In this document: in pieces, positions 15,483-23,828 of the stretch | Layout: each line of letters begins with the position of its first letter | How positions within the stretch are numbered: position 1 is the first letter of the stretch | Source: Rhodopirellula baltica | Lineage (GTDB): Bacteria; Planctomycetota; Planctomycetia; Pirellulales; Pirellulaceae | Reading direction: 5' to 3' | DNA: 64,000 nucleotides | Assembly (NCBI GenBank): GCA_002901265.1 | Contig: PPHI01000001.1 | Coordinates: 496,001-560,000, forward strand | Translations under genes and position numbers: made by a program | The notes under the pieces: model-generated | The model's database searches: none | What the model was told of the DNA's origin: nothing | What the model saw: the letters and a program-made list of their open reading frames with translations, nothing else

Positions 15483-18209
15483 TTAGTAGGATGCGGAGTA
15501 GACGTCTAGTCCTTGGTAACCATGGCCAAACGTGACACTGCCTTTGCGACGCGCCGAACGGATCTCCCCTCCCGTTTCTTTCAAGGCATCGTGCGATCCG
15601 GTGAATCGAATTTCGTACCATTGGTCGTCCTGCATCCCGGCGTACTGTCCTTGCATTCCTGCGGCGCTATCGTCCAAAGATTTGTCCAGGTAGCTTGCGA
15701 ATGGCGATGTTTCGGTGTGGTTACCAAAGTGCTTTGGAGGCAGCACGATCGTCACTGGTAGTGCGTGTTCTTTGATGTCGAGTTCCAGTTGCAGGCGGAT
15801 GGTCACTGGAACTTGTGTACGGCTGACCCGCAACGTGACCTCGTAGGTGCCGTCGGCGCGTGTGATAAGTTTCATGCCACCGGCGATCGTCAACCCGTCC
15901 CGTCCGTCAGGCGCGCCGTCAATCTTGTAGCGAGGAATCGGGAATCGTGCAGGTTGGTTGAAGACAGTTTTCGAGTCTGGTCGGTTGCGTTTCTTCGCGG
16001 ACTTCGCCCGCATATTTGCCTGGACCACTTTCCACTGCATTTGCGCGAGTTTCTCTTCCATCTCGGCGTCCTTCTGCGCGCGCTCGAGGAGCAACTGTTG
16101 TTGCGTCAGTCTCAGTGAGCGAATGTATTCTTCGTTCTTGGCGTCCTGCGTTTGTTCTTGGACTATTGTGTGCAACGAGCTACCGAAGCATTCGGAAATT
16201 GCATGTGCCTCAGCGATCATCCGGTCAAACTCGCTTCTGATTAGATCAGTGTTTTCCTTCTTGATTTCCAGCGAGTGTTGCTGGTTTTCGCACTGGATGA
16301 CAATCGCATCGAGTTCTTGTGAGAGTTGGTGCAAGCTTTGGTGGTGTTCTGTTAATGCGACCAAGCCGTCGGACGAGTGTTGATAGAGATGTCGAAGGTT
16401 CCGGCAGGAATCGACGGCGATATCGCCAAGTTGTTCGAGTAGGCGATGGTCAGCGATTTTATTGCCGGAGGGAATTCGCTGGCGTTCCAACTCGGCAAGT
16501 TCAAGTCTGATCTGTTGGATGATCGCTAGTCGTTTTGAATGATCATCAGCGTTGATCTGGGCAAAAATTTCATGATCGCCGGCAATCAAACGTTCGATGA
16601 CTGCAACGGTCGGATCGAGAGCTTGAAGCGAGGCAAGATTGGCTTCGGTCCCGCTTACTTCGGTGAGGATGATGCTTAGTTGTGTCGCAATGTCGTTGAC
16701 GTAAGACTCGCTGACCTCGTCGCAGGCGAGCAACTTCACTCGCAATTTCAAGCGTGTGTCTTCAATAGCCGCTAAATGTTTAGCAATCGTTTTGTACTCG
16801 TCATTCAGGAGTAGCACTTCGACATCAAGGTGACCACGAGGTTCGATACTTGGTGACTCCTGTGCGGCACGATCGCGAATCGCACGAGCTGTTATTGCCC
16901 TTTGAGATTGGAGTGTTTCCAGGGCTGATTGGGCGCACTGGGCGACTGCTTGGCTCAGTGCTTCAGGGGAACTCCATAGCTTGCGCAACAGGTCCGCAGT
17001 CGACTCAGCCTTAGGGGCGGCGGGTACTTCTGTAACGATCTTGTATTTCTTAAAAAGTGTACTCAGTTGTCGAAGGTGATCTGAGATTGATTCCCGGGTC
17101 GCCTGTTCTAGGCTTTCATTCAGTTTCTTGATTTCGGCGTAGCGTTCGACGACTTCCTGGTGATTGTTCTTGACCGTACACAATGAATCACAGCTTAAGG
17201 CGTACGAGCCGTTGCCACAGTTCACTTGGTCTTGCTCGCTGTCAATTTGAAGTTGCGAGGCAAGCGGTTTAATTCGTTCGAGACGCTTTTGGATCAGGAG
17301 CATCCAGTGCAAACGTTCTTGAACGGATTCATGAATTTTGCGAACCGTTTCTTGGATGTCACTATTGGAGACATCGTTTTCCTTTTGCAAGGAAGCCACT
17401 TGGTCGTGGATCTCTTCGACCTGGGCGCGAAGTGTTTGCGCTCTCATCACGGCATTCACCAGTCGGTGAAGCAAAACATCCTTGTCGGTTGTGTCGAAGT
17501 CTTCGATCGCAGCGGGGACGTTCGGTTGACCCTCGAGCAGCTTCTTGCGTAGCTCGTCAGGACAGATGATTTTTGTAGAACTCGTTGTCTGCGGCGAGGT
17601 GCTGTTGCTGTTACCAGGCGTGACTTCATCGTCTTGAGAGTCTGCGGGTTCGGACGTGGCCGCTTCTGATACTGCTTTTGATTTGCAGAAGTTTTTGATT
17701 TCCGCATTCAAATGTTCTGCTGACTTTTTCTCAGCTTCGGCGTCTTCAAGCAGTAGCTTTGCTCTCGCGACGGCAAGCTGCACATTCTCGATTTCCTTTT
17801 CAGTATTTGTGATCTTGGCATTGAGGTCGGCAATAGTGCGTCGTGTTTGGGCGGCAATTGAATTTTTGTTGATCCAGTCGGCAGTATTTTGGTCGGTTGA
17901 GGCTGCTGCGTATTCGGTCTTGGCGGCGTTCGCGATTGCGTCTTCTGTCCCTAATCGCGTGTTCGCTTGATCGCGGGCTAGGTAGGTTGCCGCTTTGTCT
18001 GCGAGGAGTTCTTTCAAGCGAGAGTTTTCGGTCGCCAACGCGGCCTTCTTTGACTCGGCGCGGATTGTCGCAACGTCGAGTAAGCTTTTTGCATGTAACA
18101 ACATCGGTTTGCAACAGTCAGCTGCAGGTGGCTCGTCGGCGGAGGCGGGCGTCTCGTGGCCAAGTAGCGTGAGCGTGGTCACGATGGCGAGGGCAAGCTT
18201 GTAATTCAT
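15483..18209 (-). CDS. Exported 908-residue coiled-coil protein of unknown function
   Basis: Signal peptide at residues 1-24 (LALAIVTTLTLLGHETPASA, cleavage before DEPP). The mature protein is mostly helical: charged, alanine-rich coiled coils at about 40-170, 265-330 and 470-760, separated by a low-complexity acidic/Ser-Thr linker near 185-215 (SQDDEVTPGNSNSTSPQTTS). Cysteines are scattered (DCCKP, NCGNG, SCDSLC). The last 140 residues are beta-rich (GTYEVTLRVSRTQVPVTIRL) with a Gly/Gln-rich stretch. I recognise no family. It is the first gene of the minus-strand block and is followed 252 bases later by the secretin-like giant, suggesting a periplasmic partner. Confidence 0.75.
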   Translation of the reverse strand: MNYKLALAIVTTLTLLGHETPASADEPPAADCCKPMLLHAKSLLDVATIRAESKKAALATENSRLKELLADKAATYLARDQANTRLGTEDAIANAAKTEYAAASTDQNTADWINKNSIAAQTRRTIADLNAKITNTEKEIENVQLAVARAKLLLEDAEAEKKSAEHLNAEIKNFCKSKAVSEAATSEPADSQDDEVTPGNSNSTSPQTTSSTKIICPDELRKKLLEGQPNVPAAIEDFDTTDKDVLLHRLVNAVMRAQTLRAQVEEIHDQVASLQKENDVSNSDIQETVRKIHESVQERLHWMLLIQKRLERIKPLASQLQIDSEQDQVNCGNGSYALSCDSLCTVKNNHQEVVERYAEIKKLNESLEQATRESISDHLRQLSTLFKKYKIVTEVPAAPKAESTADLLRKLWSSPEALSQAVAQCAQSALETLQSQRAITARAIRDRAAQESPSIEPRGHLDVEVLLLNDEYKTIAKHLAAIEDTRLKLRVKLLACDEVSESYVNDIATQLSIILTEVSGTEANLASLQALDPTVAVIERLIAGDHEIFAQINADDHSKRLAIIQQIRLELAELERQRIPSGNKIADHRLLEQLGDIAVDSCRNLRHLYQHSSDGLVALTEHHQSLHQLSQELDAIVIQCENQQHSLEIKKENTDLIRSEFDRMIAEAHAISECFGSSLHTIVQEQTQDAKNEEYIRSLRLTQQQLLLERAQKDAEMEEKLAQMQWKVVQANMRAKSAKKRNRPDSKTVFNQPARFPIPRYKIDGAPDGRDGLTIAGGMKLITRADGTYEVTLRVSRTQVPVTIRLQLELDIKEHALPVTIVLPPKHFGNHTETSPFASYLDKSLDDSAAGMQGQYAGMQDDQWYEIRFTGSHDALKETGGEIRSARRKGSVTFGHGYQGLDVYSASY

Positions 18210-18885
18210 GGTGATCGTCGAATCAGAGGAACAGGCTGCGTTGCGGTGGGGCTGCGATTGCCCCGATGGCGTTACTATAGTTACTGGCTTCAGGCCTCAC
18301 TCGACGAAGTGGCGTTAGAACGCAATGTTCTCAATCGTTGCTGCCGTTTTGTTTCCTTCGCTTGCCTTGCTGGCGAATAGTGGACAGTTGGCGAATGCGC
18401 GGTGAGCGATTTGTGTGTGCAAAAACAGCACAATTTCAAACGTTCCTTGGGCGTATTGGTTGCACGCGATCGGGATGCCGCGGCAAGAGGTAAAACAGTC
18501 GGATCACAAGGCTAGGGTGTTCAATAACAGTGGTGATGTTCAAAACATGCTCCACTCCTGGAGGGATCCCGACTCGCCGCAGAATGATGCCAAAGATTTC
18601 ATGTTTGGTACGTTAGGTGCAACACCATGGTCGTTGCACGCAAACGAAGTCAGTGTGTGCGACCGAATCTGTGTCAGATAGATTTGAAAGCATTGGCCGA
18701 TGTCTTCTGCACAGTGTCAGGTACTCGGTGGGAATCGCGTCCTTTATGTTCGGTTTATGCGTTGCGATCGGCTATATTTGAGAGTGCGGATGTTTCCTTT
18801 CTGCGCGAAAACGGTCGCGGTTCTGTTCCACCCTACCCAAGATCGGTCGTCGCGCTTGACGTGAACTAGCAAGTAGGTGAGTACC
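18210..18885. other. Divergent intergenic region
   Basis: 676 bases between the start of the exported coiled-coil gene (minus) and the YbhB-family gene (plus). A frame of 88 codons at 18415-18681 has no family signature and I do not call it. Nothing else is recognisable except a short GGGGC/GCCCC stem near 18247-18264. Confidence 0.55.
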
Positions 18886-19376
18886 ATGTGCCTTACCATT
18901 TCGAGCCCAGCGTTTTTTAACGGGGCAACGATGCCGGAAAAGTACACGGGGGACGGCGAAAACATCTCTCCTCCACTGCGATGGAGAGGATTACCTGAAG
19001 GGACCCAAGAGCTGGCGATTGTCTGCGAGGATCCCGATGCTTCTTGTGAGGAGGCGAGTGTTCACTGGCTGGTCTACAAGATCCCGCCAGACCTTGAAGA
19101 GCTTCCAGAGCACCTGCCGCTTGAACCTTCGGCTGAGATGCAATCCGGGTGCTTCAAGGACGCCACTCTGGACTGAAGGGGCCCAAGGTCGGGTACCAAG
19201 GTCCTGAGCACTTGAAGCATCGTGAGACGCACCACTACCGATTCAAGCTGTATGCATTGTCCACAAAGCTTGATCTCGCACCCGGTGCGGATCGCGCCGC
19301 ACTCGATGCGGCAATGAGTGGTCACGTGTTGGCCGAATCGGAGCTGGTCGGTACGTCGCAGCGGGCAACGGTGTAG
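18886..19376 (+). pseudogene. YbhB/YbcL-family (PEBP, Raf kinase inhibitor-like) protein, single-base frameshift
   Basis: The first frame (18886 to a stop at 19176) encodes the PEBP N-terminal half: SSPAFFNGATMPEKYTGDGE, ISPPLRW, then the ligand-site region EDPDAS and VHWLVYKIP. The rest of the family (GPKVGYQGP, THHYRFKLYALS) continues in another frame to 19376. Adding one G to the GGG run at 19147-19149 restores a family-like join (SGVLQGRHSG) and a single frame of about 164 residues, the usual length. AGGTGA lies before the ATG at 18886; an in-frame GTG is three codons upstream. The gene is either recently inactivated or affected by a base-call error in a G homopolymer. Confidence 0.85.
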
Positions 19377-19541
19377 CTCGCGAGTGAACTGCCAGGAAGG
19401 TTATCGAGCGACCGGAGTTAGTCGAACGGGCGGCAAAACATTGCGTTGGGATGACCAAATGTTGGCTGCCCGGATCGTTCTTGATCGCATTGGAAGTCGC
19501 CCGAACGGTTCGATTTGAATCGACTTAGAAAAAATGTCGAC

Positions 19542-20330
19542 TTAGAAAATCTGATCGGCAAGCGAGACAAAGTCGAAGAGGCCGGATTGGAATGTGCTCG
19601 CACCGCCTTGGCTGTGGCGAACCATTCCGTGCGGCCCGATTAAGTGAGAGTCCATCGGAATTTCGATGTTTCCGCTGTCGAGAAACAGTGTCAGATGGCT
19701 TTCGACTTTTTGTTCGACCTGCTCACGTGAAAAGTAGACCGCTTGGCACTGAAATTCCTTCGTCGTGATCGGCTTCTTGGTGTGGAAGATTGAGAAGTGT
19801 CCGTTGAATTTCGTCGGGATTGGGCGAGGCTTGGGAATCGGCCGTCGTTCCAAGTAATAGACACTGGCGAAATTATGCGGTACCGAGCGGATCTCGAAGT
19901 AGTAGTCGTGGTTGCTGGCGCCGAATGAATCACGCGAGTTTTCACGCATGATGATGAACTTCGTTGATCTTGGTTCGGAACGTCGCTTGGGTAGCGGCGG
20001 AAGTTCTAGATCGGGAAACGTGTAGAGCAACAACCGGTTGAACGTTTGTTTGCCCGGTTCGATCAATCCGTCAGCGCCTGGCCACCCGAAGTGATGGATT
20101 TGAAATCGGGTAATTGCGTCAATCGTTTTTCGTCCGCAGTCACCGTCCGGTTTCAGAGGAATCGGTGATCCGCCGTCATCAAGCGGGACATCGTTGATCG
20201 CGTTCTGTACAGCCTTGGTGTCATCAAATTTGTTGACACCATGGCGACCGACAGATGCGCGAATAGAAAGAGTCACCTTTGGCAAGCTCGATGGGGCGAA
20301 CAAAAACGGAAGTGGCACACGACAACGCAT
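19542..20330 (-). CDS. Hypothetical protein with putative peptidoglycan-binding-like N-terminal domain
   Basis: 262 residues. Residues about 25-100 resemble peptidoglycan-binding-like modules: SVGRHGVNKFDDTKAVQNAI, KPDGDCGRKTIDAITRFQ and a closing TFNRLL, the pattern of a three-helix bundle that ends with a conserved substrate-length test. The C-terminal 150 residues are beta-rich and unrecognised (SGNIEIPMDSHLIGPHGMVRH). There is no signal peptide in this frame; a start further downstream near SIRASVGRHG is conceivable. The gene converges on the frameshifted YbhB-family gene. Function is unknown; the domain guess rests on pattern only. Confidence 0.6.
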   Translation of the reverse strand: MRCRVPLPFLFAPSSLPKVTLSIRASVGRHGVNKFDDTKAVQNAINDVPLDDGGSPIPLKPDGDCGRKTIDAITRFQIHHFGWPGADGLIEPGKQTFNRLLLYTFPDLELPPLPKRRSEPRSTKFIIMRENSRDSFGASNHDYYFEIRSVPHNFASVYYLERRPIPKPRPIPTKFNGHFSIFHTKKPITTKEFQCQAVYFSREQVEQKVESHLTLFLDSGNIEIPMDSHLIGPHGMVRHSQGGASTFQSGLFDFVSLADQIF

Positions 20331-20429
20331 ACAAATGATTGGCTGCGCCGCATTCTAGCGTTTTGGTGCCAGGATGCGATGCCGTGCGCACGATCACCAC
20401 TGCCCCGTTTACGGAGCGGACATCGAATC

Positions 20430-21977
20430 TTAAACGTCGGCCGGTTTGGGGACTTCGAAGCCGTCGCGATAGTCGCGAGTTAGCATCGCGTTGGCGGCAT
20501 CGTTGTCGGCAAAGGTTTCCGACTCGGGGTCGAAACGCAGCGTCGGTCCAAGCGAAAGGCGTTCCGATTCTGGCTTCACCCCATTATCGCGTAGGTGCTG
20601 GAGTGTGCGATTGAGCGTGGCAAGATCGTCGTCGGAGGATTGGAATGCTTCCACCGCTTTTTGCAGTTCCTCGGGCGATGCTTTCTCGTCTTGGCCGACG
20701 TAGTACGCGATGTTGCCGAGATGCGCGATTGATGCGGAAAGGTGTCCGCACGTCGCGTCGGCATGGAGCGTCGACGGATCGCGCGAAATCACCGAGTCGA
20801 CAAAGTTGCTCATGTGAACGTCGTTCAGGTCACCGTCAACGGCGACATCGTGTTTGAACTCTCGCACGAGCTTCATGTTTTTGTCAAACAGGGCGCCGTT
20901 TTCATATCGTGGGCCTTGGATCGCATAGCCTTCGCTGCCGTAGAAGATCACACCGATTCGGTTGCCACGGTTGCTGCCGAACAGTTTGTTGATTTCTTCG
21001 TCAGCGCTGTTGTCGACGCCCAGTCCGCGTGTTTCGAACACGATTGTTTTGTCGCCGTAGTTATAGATCGAGACCTGTGTGTTCGCGGTATCTCCGGCAT
21101 CGACATAGCTGGGGTCTTTGCGTTCTGCTTGATAGCCCAGTCGGCCGGCATAGGTCAGCACGGATTGTGGGTGACGTTCGAGTCCCAATCCCCATCGTGC
21201 GACGTCCGTTTGGTGTGGCCCTTGGTTTCCGGAATCGCCGTTGCCGTAGTGACGTTGCCAGTGCCAATCGTAGTGGAACTGTTGGCGTGTAACTTTGGGA
21301 TCGGTGTAGGTCGTCGGGCCGCTCCAAAGGTTGAAGTCGACGTTTTCTGGAATGGCGTAATCGCCAAGTGGGCCGATCGATTTGCGTCGTTTGTAGCACA
21401 GCCCCCGCGCGAGTTTGACTTCGCCGATACCGCCGCTTTGGACAAAGTCAACGAGTTCGATCACGCCTTTGCTGCTGCGGCACTGGGTTCCCGTTTGGAA
21501 CATGCGTTGGTGACGCTTGGCGGCTTCGACAAGCGAACGCCCTTCCATGATGTTGTGGCTGATCGGTTTTTCGATGTAAACGTCTTTGCCAGCTTGCATC
21601 GCCCAGACGCCCATCAACGCATGCCAGTGGTTCGGTGTCGCGGCGGTGACAATTTGTAAGTCGTCGGAATTCAGCATTTCTCGAAAGTCGCTGTAAACCG
21701 TGGGGGATTTGCCATGCCGGCGTGCAATGTCAGCGGCAGCGCGTTCGGCGACTTTCGAATCGATGTCGACAATCGCGCGGATCTCGCACCGTTTGTCGTT
21801 GCCAAACCCTGCCACGTGCGAACGCCCGCGACTGTTCAGACCAACCACCACGACACCAAGTTTTTCGTTCGGGCTATCGGACGCTTTGACAGAGTTGCTG
21901 GAGTGAACGCCGATCGAAAGGCCAGCGATCGAAGCGGCAGAGGTCAGCGAAAATTGACGTCGAGTAATGCGAGCCAT
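20430..21977 (-). CDS. Tat-exported Gfo/Idh/MocA-family oxidoreductase
   Basis: 515 residues. The N-terminus has TRRQFSLTSAASIAGLSIG, a twin-arginine signal. The NAD(P)-binding Rossmann fold starts at KLGVVVVGLNSRGRSHV, and the family motif EKPISHN lies about 140 residues in. The C-terminal half has the planctomycete Gfo/Idh/MocA pattern (GNGDSGNQGPHQTDVARWGL). Such proteins oxidise or isomerise sugars or inositols using a bound nucleotide that must be loaded before Tat export. The substrate cannot be assigned. It is separated by 127 bases from the fhc genes on the same strand and is probably a separate unit. Confidence 0.9.
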   Translation of the reverse strand: MARITRRQFSLTSAASIAGLSIGVHSSNSVKASDSPNEKLGVVVVGLNSRGRSHVAGFGNDKRCEIRAIVDIDSKVAERAAADIARRHGKSPTVYSDFREMLNSDDLQIVTAATPNHWHALMGVWAMQAGKDVYIEKPISHNIMEGRSLVEAAKRHQRMFQTGTQCRSSKGVIELVDFVQSGGIGEVKLARGLCYKRRKSIGPLGDYAIPENVDFNLWSGPTTYTDPKVTRQQFHYDWHWQRHYGNGDSGNQGPHQTDVARWGLGLERHPQSVLTYAGRLGYQAERKDPSYVDAGDTANTQVSIYNYGDKTIVFETRGLGVDNSADEEINKLFGSNRGNRIGVIFYGSEGYAIQGPRYENGALFDKNMKLVREFKHDVAVDGDLNDVHMSNFVDSVISRDPSTLHADATCGHLSASIAHLGNIAYYVGQDEKASPEELQKAVEAFQSSDDDLATLNRTLQHLRDNGVKPESERLSLGPTLRFDPESETFADNDAANAMLTRDYRDGFEVPKPADV

Positions 21978-22104
21978 GACAGAAGGACTCCTGGTGGGAA
22001 GAGGCGGGGTTGGTGGAGGTTCAGTTTAACGCTCGTGTTCTGTCGCCGCAGCTTTTTTCATGCAGGACTCGCTTTTGAACGCCGAAGCGGTTTCGCACTA
22101 GCAT

Positions 22105-22878
22105 TCAGGACTGTTGGCTAATCGTCAGGATTTCGCCCTGCCCGCCAACACTGCGATCGGCGCGGATCCGTTTCACAACGTTGTCAATCAGTGGGTGAAG
22201 GACTCGCCGCATCATCGGTGACTGGTAAAGCGACAGAAACGACGCGTCGTAGTCAAACGGGGCCGAAAATGTCAACTTCGAATCAAATAGGCTCGCCGTT
22301 GAGGCACCCGGCAGGAACACGGTGCCACGTCGCATTCCAATGCATGGCTGGTGTCCGATGTCTGATCCCACGGCGATCGTTCCGGCAACCATTGAGGACG
22401 CGAGGTGCGTTCCGGCCGAACCGGCGATCACGATCGTACCGCGGCGCATTCGATGCCCAACGTAATCACCTGCATCGCCAGTGATTTCGATCGTCGCGCG
22501 TGACATGCCGCTTTTTCGTGACGCTAGAGGTGCGCCGACAAAGTGACCGGCGCTGCCGCCAATCAGGAGCGTTCCGCCTCGCAGGCTTGCGCCGGCGTAG
22601 TCACCGACGTGCCCCAGCACTCGAAAGACGCCCCGATCATGCAGCGCCCCGAGACCATCGCATCGCTCCGCGTCGCCTTCGATAATGATCTCGTCCGTCT
22701 CACTCTCGTTGACCAAGATGCGAAACAGGTCACCAAACGGAACAGGCATTCCGTCGGCGACTAGCGTTGACTTTTCGATCTGTGCTTGTGTTTTGTCAGC
22801 CAGCCAACTGCGCCGCAGCGTCGAGGCATCGATGCGTTGAAAGGGGTGTGGCTGTAGCGTGAGTGTCCAACGCGTCAT
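22105..22878 (-). CDS. fhcC: Formylmethanofuran dehydrogenase subunit C homologue (FhcC)
   Basis: 257 residues. The core is the glutamate-synthase-alpha-C/FwdC-type beta-helix with repeated GxxxGxxxxxG patterns (GALHDRGVFRVLGHVGDYAG, MRRGTIVIAGSAG, MRRGTVFLPG). In H4MPT-linked C1 metabolism it is a structural subunit of the formyltransferase/hydrolase complex. Its ATG overlaps the fhcD stop as ATGA (22875-22878), indicating translational coupling. It is the last gene of the fhcA-fhcD-fhcC set. The hydrolase-complex role is from family knowledge. Confidence 0.92.
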   Translation of the reverse strand: MTRWTLTLQPHPFQRIDASTLRRSWLADKTQAQIEKSTLVADGMPVPFGDLFRILVNESETDEIIIEGDAERCDGLGALHDRGVFRVLGHVGDYAGASLRGGTLLIGGSAGHFVGAPLASRKSGMSRATIEITGDAGDYVGHRMRRGTIVIAGSAGTHLASSMVAGTIAVGSDIGHQPCIGMRRGTVFLPGASTASLFDSKLTFSAPFDYDASFLSLYQSPMMRRVLHPLIDNVVKRIRADRSVGGQGEILTISQQS

Positions 22879-23828
22879 CGCAAGATCTCATGTAGCTTGA
22901 AGTGATGACGACCGAGCTTGCCGCCGTAGTTGCCGGCGGTGATGGCAAGCAAACCCTTTTGTCCGAACGCTTCGCAAGCGGCGTGAACGCCGGTGCCGAT
23001 GGCTGTCGCGATCGAATCAAAATCCAACCCATCAAGGACGATTTCCAAGACGGCATTCTGGTCCGACGTTAGCTTGGAATCGACAATCCCACGCAGTGTC
23101 GGACAGTACGCGTCGTTGGTCGAAGCGACCAGTGTTTTGTATTTGGAACCGACTTTTGATCCGCTGCGGACAACGCCGCCTGGAAACGGTGCGATCACAC
23201 GGGGCAGCGGGGCGATCGCATCCACCGCGGTTTTCGCGGCTTGTAGGGCGACGCCAATCGAATCGGCAACCAGCAAAAAATTACCACCGCCGATGCCGTC
23301 CGTACGGGGCGCGTCGTGCTGGCAAAGGAATTCGCCATCCATTACCGGAACACGCCAGTAGCGTTGCCCTTCGATCCATTTGCTGATCTGGTGTCCGTCG
23401 CCAAAGAACCGGAGTGCTTTGCCGAGGGCGACGCGTTTGTCGGTTTGGTCACGCAGGTGTTCCATTCCCGAAAACAGTGATGTTGTCGGACAGGTCAGCA
23501 CGCACTGTCCGCAGCGACGGACGATTTGTTTGTCCAAGCCGTCGCCGGACATCGCAAATCCGAGCAACGCGAATCCGGGGCGACCATCGGGCGTTTCGTC
23601 CGCGGTGAGCTCACGTTCGATATCGATTTCGATTTTGCAATCGATGACGCTAGTGCCAAAACCGCTCATCGCGACAGCCGCTTGGCGAGCCCAATAAGCG
23701 TCGATCGCGGTCACGATCACACGCGTCGCTTTCATATCGAACGCTTCCGCGAAGGTCGGTTCGATGGTGACACCATTGATTTGTAGCGGTGCGGTCTCGT
23801 CGGAGTCGCTCTCTTGCGGATCACTCAT
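22875..23828 (-). CDS. fhcD: Formylmethanofuran:tetrahydromethanopterin formyltransferase (FhcD/Ftr)
   Basis: 317 residues, slightly longer than archaeal Ftr because of an acidic N-terminal extension (SDPQESDSDETA). The Ftr signature is plain: INGVTIEPTFAEAFDMKATR, then TAIDAYWARQAA and IGVHAACEAF-like C-terminal segments. It transfers the formyl group between tetrahydromethanopterin and methanofuran in the cytoplasm during formaldehyde/formate C1 conversion. It overlaps fhcA upstream and fhcC downstream by four bases each (ATGA), so the three are one operon. Confidence 0.95.
   Translation of the reverse strand: MSDPQESDSDETAPLQINGVTIEPTFAEAFDMKATRVIVTAIDAYWARQAAVAMSGFGTSVIDCKIEIDIERELTADETPDGRPGFALLGFAMSGDGLDKQIVRRCGQCVLTCPTTSLFSGMEHLRDQTDKRVALGKALRFFGDGHQISKWIEGQRYWRVPVMDGEFLCQHDAPRTDGIGGGNFLLVADSIGVALQAAKTAVDAIAPLPRVIAPFPGGVVRSGSKVGSKYKTLVASTNDAYCPTLRGIVDSKLTSDQNAVLEIVLDGLDFDSIATAIGTGVHAACEAFGQKGLLAITAGNYGGKLGRHHFKLHEILR

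Noticed and set aside
18415-18681. 88-codon frame between the coiled-coil gene and the YbhB gene
   Set aside because: No signal, family or ribosome site; codon use looks random.
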